Source of the DNA: Aerococcus sp. Group 1
Lineage (GTDB): Bacteria; Bacillota; Bacilli; Lactobacillales; Aerococcaceae
Assembly (NCBI RefSeq): GCF_000193205.1
Contig: NC_015278.1
Span: 2,016,975 to 2,080,974 of the forward strand
Direction: 5' to 3'
Length of the DNA stretch: 64,000 bases
Shown piece by piece: positions 59,016 through 64,000 of this stretch. The position numbers and the translations under genes were made by a program. How positions within the stretch are numbered: the first letter of the stretch is position 1; each line of letters begins with the position of its first letter. The notes below the pieces were generated by a model. It saw only the letters and a list, made by a program, of their open reading frames with translations, was not told the origin of the DNA and searched no databases.

Positions 59016-60002
59016 ATGGAAAAATTAGCAAGTACTGGTCTAAGTAAAGAAGCCATTATCGAGGCTTATAAGCATGTGGTCCGGAGCCGTTTACTCGATG
59101 AGCGGATTTGGCAATTGACCCGGATTGGTAAGACCTCTTTTAATATTTCTGGTCAAGGACATGAAGTCGGCCTAGTGGCTATGGCTTTAGCCTTTGACCA
59201 TGACAAGGACTTCTTCCTTCCTTATTACCGGGACATGACCGCCTGCATGGTTTGGGGCATGTCCTGTACCGATGTTCTCCTGGCCACCTTTGGTAAGGAC
59301 GCTGATCCCAACTCCCACGGCCGGCAGATGCCTAACCACTTCGGCTCCAAAGAACACAATATCGTCAGCCATTCCTCCCCGGTGTCGACCCAATACCCTG
59401 TGGCTGCGGGTGTTGCCCTAGCCAACAAACTGGATGGGTCTGACAGCATTGCCCTAACCACGACGGGTGAAGGTTCCTTTAACCAAGGAGAATGTGCTGA
59501 AGCCATGAACATTAGCGGGGTCATGCAACTCCCTGTTATCTTCGTGGTGGAAAATAACGGTTATGCCATCTCCGTCCCTGCCAAACACCAATACCATGCC
59601 GAATCCTTAGCCCTGAGAGGGCCTGGCTACGGTTTTGAAGGCGAACGCGTGGACGGCTTTGACTTTGCCCAAACCTTCAAGGCCTTCAAAAAAGCCGTGG
59701 AAAAGGTCCGCCAAGGCGGTGGCCCTCACCTGATTGAACTCATGGTCACCCGTTTAACCAGTCACTCCTCCGATGATGATCAAACGGTTTACCGGTCAGC
59801 TGAAGAACTAGAGGGAGTCAAGGCCAATGACCCGATTAAGCAATTTAAGACTCAGCTGATCGAAGAAGGTTACCTGACTGAAGCGGAAAATGAAAAAATC
59901 TACCAAGAACTCCAAGCTGAAGTCGATCAAGCCACTGATGAAGCGGAAGCCAGTCCCGACCCAACGCCTGAATCACTCTATGAACAAGTCTATGCCGACT
60001 AA
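59016..60002 (+). CDS. Branched-chain 2-oxoacid dehydrogenase E1 alpha subunit
   Basis: About 328 residues, thiamine-diphosphate dependent. GSRGRQMP-type segment as NSHGRQMPNHFGSKEHNIVSH, GEGSFNQGECAEAMNISG (ThDP-Mg binding with GEG...N) and ENNGYAIS identify an E1 alpha. YRDMTACMVWGMSCTDVL and RLTSHSSDDDQTVYR, with the phosphorylation-loop-like HSSDDD, resemble the branched-chain (BkdA) type more than pyruvate dehydrogenase. Start chosen at MEKLASTGL (59016). It lies 110 bp after lpd, with no terminator visible. Confidence 0.88.
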   Translation: MEKLASTGLSKEAIIEAYKHVVRSRLLDERIWQLTRIGKTSFNISGQGHEVGLVAMALAFDHDKDFFLPYYRDMTACMVWGMSCTDVLLATFGKDADPNSHGRQMPNHFGSKEHNIVSHSSPVSTQYPVAAGVALANKLDGSDSIALTTTGEGSFNQGECAEAMNISGVMQLPVIFVVENNGYAISVPAKHQYHAESLALRGPGYGFEGERVDGFDFAQTFKAFKKAVEKVRQGGGPHLIELMVTRLTSHSSDDDQTVYRSAEELEGVKANDPIKQFKTQLIEEGYLTEAENEKIYQELQAEVDQATDEAEASPDPTPESLYEQVYAD

Positions 60003-60035
60003 TTTCTCCATATAATAGGAAAGGAATGACTCAAG

Positions 60036-61025
60036 ATGACAGAAATAACTTACTTAGAGGCCTTGAACCAAGGTATTGATGAAGAAATGGCCCGCGACGA
60101 TAAGGTCCTCATCTTTGGTGAAGACGTTGGCGGGGAAAAAGGTGGGGTTTTCGGGGTCTCCAAAGGCCTAGCCGCTAAATACGGGGATGACCGGGTCTTC
60201 TCCAGTCCCCTAACCGAAATTGCTATTGCTGGTTTAACGGTGGGCTTAGGCGTTAAAGGCTACCGGGCTATTGGTGAATTCCAATTTGCCGACTATATCC
60301 TCCCAGCTGTTAACCAAATTAACTCCGAAGCCGCTAGAATGCGTTACCGGACCAAGGGCGACTGGACCAACCCAATCGTCTATAGAGCTCCTTATGGGGC
60401 CGGGGTTCGCGGTGGTTTCTACCATTCTCAAACCACCGATAAGATCTTTGCTGGCCAACCGGGACTAAGGATTGTGACCCCATCCACTGTTTATGACGCT
60501 AAGGGCATGATCAAGGCCGCTATCCGCTCCGATGACCCTGTCCTCTTCTATGAACACAAGCGCCTCTACCGGCTCTTAAAAGATGAAATCCCTAGTGAAG
60601 ACTATACCGTTCCTTTAGACAAGGCTAATGTCCTCCGCCAAGGGGACGATATTACCGTAATTGCCTATGGGATTGTCCTCCAATACGCCCTCAAAGCCGC
60701 CGAACGCTTAAGTGAAGAAGAAGGCATTGAATGTGAAGTCGTCGACGTGAGAAGTCTCTATCCACTAGATAAGGAAACCCTGGTGGAAGCGGCTAAGAAA
60801 ACCGGTAAGGTCCTCTTGGTTACTGAAGACAATAAGGAAGGCGCGATAATGAGTGAAATTGCTGCCATTATCGCTGAAGAAGCCCTCTTCGACTTGGACG
60901 CGCCCATCCGCCGTTTAGCTGGCCCAGATGTGCCTACTGTGGGCTATGCCCTCAACTTAGAACGTGAATTCTTAGTCGATGAGGACAAGGTCTACCAAGC
61001 CATGAAAGAGCTCGCTGAATTCTAA
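60036..61025 (+). CDS. Branched-chain 2-oxoacid dehydrogenase E1 beta subunit
   Basis: A 329-residue transketolase-like subunit. FGEDVGGEKGGVFGVSKGLA (about residues 27-46), LTEIAIAGLTVGLGVKGYRAIGEFQFADYILPA (about 60-92) and RAPYGAGVRGGFYHSQ are hallmarks. It pairs with the alpha subunit, completing the ThDP site (Glu in LTEIA). RBS AGGAAAGGAATG region. 33 bp after E1 alpha. Confidence 0.92.
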   Translation: MTEITYLEALNQGIDEEMARDDKVLIFGEDVGGEKGGVFGVSKGLAAKYGDDRVFSSPLTEIAIAGLTVGLGVKGYRAIGEFQFADYILPAVNQINSEAARMRYRTKGDWTNPIVYRAPYGAGVRGGFYHSQTTDKIFAGQPGLRIVTPSTVYDAKGMIKAAIRSDDPVLFYEHKRLYRLLKDEIPSEDYTVPLDKANVLRQGDDITVIAYGIVLQYALKAAERLSEEEGIECEVVDVRSLYPLDKETLVEAAKKTGKVLLVTEDNKEGAIMSEIAAIIAEEALFDLDAPIRRLAGPDVPTVGYALNLEREFLVDEDKVYQAMKELAEF

Positions 61026-61068
61026 CCATAGCTAAGACTTGTCATCAAGCAGAAGGGAGCTTAAACTA

Positions 61069-62520
61069 ATGACTAAAAAAATCATCAAGATGCCGGCCCT
61101 AGGCGAAAGTGTTCACGAAGCGACCATTAACGCTTGGCTAGTCAAAGCCGGCGATACCGTCAAAAAATACGACCCCCTTGCGGAAGTGATCTCTGACAAG
61201 GTCACCACCGAGGTCCCCTCCGAATATAGTGGGACGATCGACGAATTGTTGGTTGATGAAGATGAAGAAATCCCTATTGGCCAAGCCATCCTGTCAATTA
61301 TTGTCGAAGGGGATGGCCCAGACGACCAAGCCGAAGCCCATTCTACAGAAACTAGTGACCAAGAGCGGACGGATGAAGCAAAAGAGGAAGCCGAGCCAAG
61401 TCAAAATCTCAACTATTCCCCTGCTGTCGTTCGTTTGGCCCAGGAGAAAGGAATTGATCTCAAGCAAGTCACCGGGACTGGCAAAAATGGTCGGATTACC
61501 AAAAAAGATGTCCTCAAGGCCGCTGATCAAAGCGAAAGTAGCAGTCAAAGCACAAAAGTAAATGAAGCGAAATTGTCAAATGATTCAGAAAAATCAAAAT
61601 TTGATAGCCGATACTCACCAGCTGTGCTAAAATTAGCACAGACGCATAATATTGATTTGTCTCAGTTGGTGGGAACTGGTGCTAAAGGGCGCATCACGCG
61701 AAAAGATGTCCTAGCGGCACTTGAGTCGGGCTCAAGCCCAGACCAAACTGCCAGCCAGTCTGAAAGCAGCAGCCAAATTGATCAGTCAGCCAAGACTCCT
61801 GTGAGTCAACCAAGTCAATCTCAAGACCAAGTCACACCAGCCGATGGTATCCGTAAAGCCATTGCTAAACAAATGACCAAGTCCTACCAAGAGATTCCCC
61901 ATGCTTGGATGATGGTAGAAGCTGACGTGACCAATATCGTTAATTTACGCAATCATTTGAAAGATTCCTACCAGGATAACGAAGGGATCCACCTCTCTTA
62001 CTTCCCATTCTTTGTAAAAGCAGTGACCCAAGCCTTAAAACAACACCCACTGCTTAACGCCAGTTGGCAAGAAGATGGGATTCACTACCATAAAGACATT
62101 AATTTATCGATAGCAGTAGCTACCGAAGACCATCTTTATGTGCCGGTGATCAAACAGGCGGACCGTCTATCCATCAATGGAATCGCCCATGAAATTGACC
62201 GTCTCGCCCAAGCCGTTAAAAACGGTGAGGCAACCAGCCAAGACATGCAAGGTGGGACCTTTACCGTAAATAATACGGGGGTCTTCGGTTCGGTCCAATC
62301 CATGGGAATCATTAATCCACCACAAGCTGCGATTCTTCAAGTCGAATCGATTAAGAAGCGCCTTCTTGTCAGTGATGACGGTAATTTGAAAATGGCCGAC
62401 ATGGTTAACCTCTGTCTCTCCATTGACCATCGTCTCCTCGACGGTTTAGAGGCCGGTCGCTTCTTACAAGATGTGGTCCACAATTTAGCTCAATTCAGCC
62501 AAGAAACAGAGATATATTAA
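61069..62520 (+). CDS. 2-oxoacid dehydrogenase E2 acyltransferase with two E3/E1-binding domains
   Basis: About 484 residues. One lipoyl domain (1-80, lipoyl Lys44 in SDKVTTE), then two peripheral subunit-binding domains in tandem: NYSPAVVRLAQEKGIDLKQV (115-152) and RYSPAVLKLAQTHNIDLSQL (182-218), each followed by GTG...GRITxKDVL. Ser/Gln-rich linkers separate them. The catalytic domain (255-484) has the active-site DHRLLDG. One PSBD is the norm, so two is unusual; the stretch around the second (about 61560-61740) also has more AT-rich codon use. ATG at 61069 after AAGGGAG. Forms the core of the complex. Confidence 0.92.
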   Translation: MTKKIIKMPALGESVHEATINAWLVKAGDTVKKYDPLAEVISDKVTTEVPSEYSGTIDELLVDEDEEIPIGQAILSIIVEGDGPDDQAEAHSTETSDQERTDEAKEEAEPSQNLNYSPAVVRLAQEKGIDLKQVTGTGKNGRITKKDVLKAADQSESSSQSTKVNEAKLSNDSEKSKFDSRYSPAVLKLAQTHNIDLSQLVGTGAKGRITRKDVLAALESGSSPDQTASQSESSSQIDQSAKTPVSQPSQSQDQVTPADGIRKAIAKQMTKSYQEIPHAWMMVEADVTNIVNLRNHLKDSYQDNEGIHLSYFPFFVKAVTQALKQHPLLNASWQEDGIHYHKDINLSIAVATEDHLYVPVIKQADRLSINGIAHEIDRLAQAVKNGEATSQDMQGGTFTVNNTGVFGSVQSMGIINPPQAAILQVESIKKRLLVSDDGNLKMADMVNLCLSIDHRLLDGLEAGRFLQDVVHNLAQFSQETEIY

Positions 62521-62595
62521 TGCGCTTCTTAGACTCTAGCGACAGTTTTTAACTGAGAGTCAACCAATTATTTCTAGAGAAGAAGGAGTGACAAT

Positions 62596-63645
62596 ATGAG
62601 TGAAGAAACACAAATGACCCCTAAGGTCTTTCTTAATAAAGTATTGAATGGGACAGCGACAGGAGTGGTTATTGGTTTAATTCCTAATGCCGTTTTATCC
62701 GGGATTTTAAAATATTTTACCCACATTCCCCTAGCCGTTACCATTTCTCAAATTGCCGTAATTTTCCAATTAGCTACCCCGCTTGTGATTGGGGCCTTAA
62801 TCGCCATGCAATTTGGCTTCAAGCCCATGCAAGTCATGGTGACCGCTGGAGCCAGTTTCGTAGGATCGGGAGTTATTCAATATAATCCCGAAGCCAAGGC
62901 CTATATCGGTGCAGGAACCGGGGACTTGATCAATACCATGATCACCGCCGCGATCGCAGTTCTGGTCTTACTCTGGGTCAAAGATAAATTTGGCTCCACC
63001 GCTGTGATTGCCATGCCGATCTTAGTGGGTTGTGGGGTGGCCTTGATCGGGGTCCTCTTACTACCTATTATTGCTAAATTCACTGGCGCCATCGGTAGTG
63101 TCATTAACAGCTTTACCAATCTACAACCGATCCTAATGACCATCTTGATCTCCTGTTCATTCGCGATGTTGATTATCTCACCCATTTCAACCGTGGCGAT
63201 CGGTCTAGCTATCCAACTCGATGGGATTGCTGCTGGGGCAGCTTCCATGGGGGTTGCGGCAACCACAGTCGTTTTAGTGGTTCATTCTTGGAAGGTTAAT
63301 GAATCCGGGGTTACCCTAGCCATTGCCTTAGGGGCTATGAAGATGATGATGGCCAACTTATTCAAGTACCCAATCATCTTGGTACCTACTCTATTTACCG
63401 CAGTGATTACTGCTATTCCAGTAGCCCTCTTTAATATTTCCGGTACCCCACAATCCGCAGGTTTCGGTTTAGTGGGTATTGTCGGACCGCTAGCATCCTT
63501 CGATGCCGGCCTAAGTATTCCTTTAGTTATTCTTTCTTGGTTAATCATCCCCGTAGCCGTTGCCTTACTCAGCAAAGTTCTCTTTGAAAAAGTATTGAAA
63601 TTATATGACGGTAACGTGGTCTTTGCTTACCAAGGTCAAGAGTAA
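62596..63645 (+). CDS. PTS EIIC-like membrane permease (PTS_EIIC_2 family)
   Basis: A 349-residue hydrophobic protein with about ten helices, related to the PTS_EIIC_2 group of membrane proteins that occur without EIIA/EIIB. GTATGVVIGLIPNAVLSGIL (about residues 17-36), IGAGTGDLINTMITAAIAVL and VVHSWKVNESGVTLAIALGAMKMMM are characteristic in type. Whether it transports a sugar or another compound, such as a branched-chain acid or keto acid, is unknown. RBS AAGGAG. It follows E2 by 75 bp on the same strand without terminator, so it may belong to the cluster. Confidence 0.75.
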   Translation: MSEETQMTPKVFLNKVLNGTATGVVIGLIPNAVLSGILKYFTHIPLAVTISQIAVIFQLATPLVIGALIAMQFGFKPMQVMVTAGASFVGSGVIQYNPEAKAYIGAGTGDLINTMITAAIAVLVLLWVKDKFGSTAVIAMPILVGCGVALIGVLLLPIIAKFTGAIGSVINSFTNLQPILMTILISCSFAMLIISPISTVAIGLAIQLDGIAAGAASMGVAATTVVLVVHSWKVNESGVTLAIALGAMKMMMANLFKYPIILVPTLFTAVITAIPVALFNISGTPQSAGFGLVGIVGPLASFDAGLSIPLVILSWLIIPVAVALLSKVLFEKVLKLYDGNVVFAYQGQE

Positions 63646-63655
63646 AATTTTTAAC

Positions 63656-63684
63656 AAAGTCGAGCGCAAGCTCGGCTTTTTTTA
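63656..63684 (+). terminator. Terminator of the 2-oxoacid dehydrogenase/EIIC unit
   Basis: AAAGTCGAGC / GCTCGGCTTT hairpin with GCAA loop and T7. Confidence 0.9.
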
Positions 63685-63699
63685 TGCCCTAAAATCCCC

Positions 63700-63985
63700 A
63701 AAAGTGGATAAGTTTTCCCAGGGGGAGTGGACAGAGCTTACTGTCAATAACTTATCCCAAGGGCTTTTAACAGACTTCTACACAATCCACAGCAAGGGGA
63801 GAAGTTATCCACAGTTGTGGATTCCTTTTTGAAATCTGTGTGTAGTTAGGCTTTTATCCCTAGGTATTATCCACAATCGAACAAGTTTTCCCCTGTAACC
63901 TGCTAACTATGCACAGATTGTGGATAAGTCTATGAACAACTTGGGAAAACTTTCATCCCCAAGTCGAATAAATGTGGATAACTTT
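63700..63985. other. Chromosomal origin region (oriC) upstream of dnaA
   Basis: Exact DnaA boxes TTATCCACA at 63805-63813 and 63867-63875; TGTGGATAA at 63919-63927 and 63973-63981; one-mismatch AGTGGATAA at 63703-63711; weaker TTATCCCAA (63752-63760) and TGTGGATTC (63816-63824). No long gene is present. dnaA is expected just beyond the right edge. Confidence 0.9.
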
Positions 63986-64000
63986 CCTGCTTCATGGTAA

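Noticed and set aside
1..64000. tRNA or rRNA genes and prophage
   Set aside because: I saw no cloverleaf ends, CCA tails, rRNA segments or phage structural genes; a covariance search would be needed to exclude small RNAs.

Overview
The window looks like a chromosome segment from a low-to-mid GC member of the Lactobacillales. My best guess is an Aerococcus-type organism, inferred from overall gene content and not from a database match. The right end (about 63700-63985) holds a cluster of DnaA boxes (TTATCCACA and its complement), so the window stops just before dnaA, and the rpmH-rnpA-yidC-jag block lies a few kb to its left. No rRNA, tRNA or CRISPR array was seen.

Layout from left to right. 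1-7150: end of an ABC-2 exporter, a MurJ/YtgP-like flippase, a FemX/FemAB ligase, and a BcrAB-like peptide-resistance ABC exporter whose upstream region carries a BceR-type operator. 7250-14370: pepT with an oligopeptide-binding lipoprotein, a 926-residue LPXTG-type (LPPTG) adhesin, and rsmG. 14565-18421: a complete lytS-lytR-lrgA-lrgB module. 18504-22275: MFS exporter, transglutaminase-like lipoprotein, PspC protein and a frameshifted corA. 22529-27293: a Dpp/Opp/Nik-type ABC importer with a fused double ATPase. Its terminator hairpin has been split by an IS3-family (IS150-like) element at 27325-28978. 29118-34090: mnmG, an XRE regulator and mnmE. 34278-37320: cbiMNQO cobalt importer behind a long structured leader, divergent from a CNNM/CBS metal transporter. 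38951-45137: NADH oxidase, heavy-metal P-type ATPase, AI-2E family protein, YbjQ and a PepSY lipoprotein. 45222-51969: a mannose-family PTS operon with a LevR-type activator, a -24/-12 promoter and rpoN itself. 52098-54330: an acyl-CoA dehydrogenase / 3-hydroxyacyl-CoA dehydrogenase pair. 54684-57122: jag, yidC, rnpA, rpmH. 57494-63645: a branched-chain 2-oxoacid dehydrogenase cluster (E3, E1 alpha, E1 beta, E2) plus an EIIC-like permease, sitting between rpmH and the origin.

Several parts form regulatory units. RpoN, the LevR-type activator and the PTS -24/-12 promoter make a self-contained sigma-54 circuit. Both the acyl-CoA operon and the 2-oxoacid dehydrogenase cluster have CcpA-like cre sites at their promoters, suggesting carbon-catabolite control of both. 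The BcrAB-like exporter appears wired to a Bce-type two-component system that is not in the window.

Two cross-cutting observations deserve most attention. First, four genes (corA, levR, yidC, lpd) are each broken by one missing base in an A/T homopolymer. This points to base-calling errors, although phase variation or programmed frameshifting (levR) is possible. Second, a structured interspersed repeat lies at or within a few bases of the 3' ends of corA, mnmG and mnmE, always in gene orientation. Two copies share a hairpin with compensatory changes, and one copy encodes the last 20 residues of MnmG.
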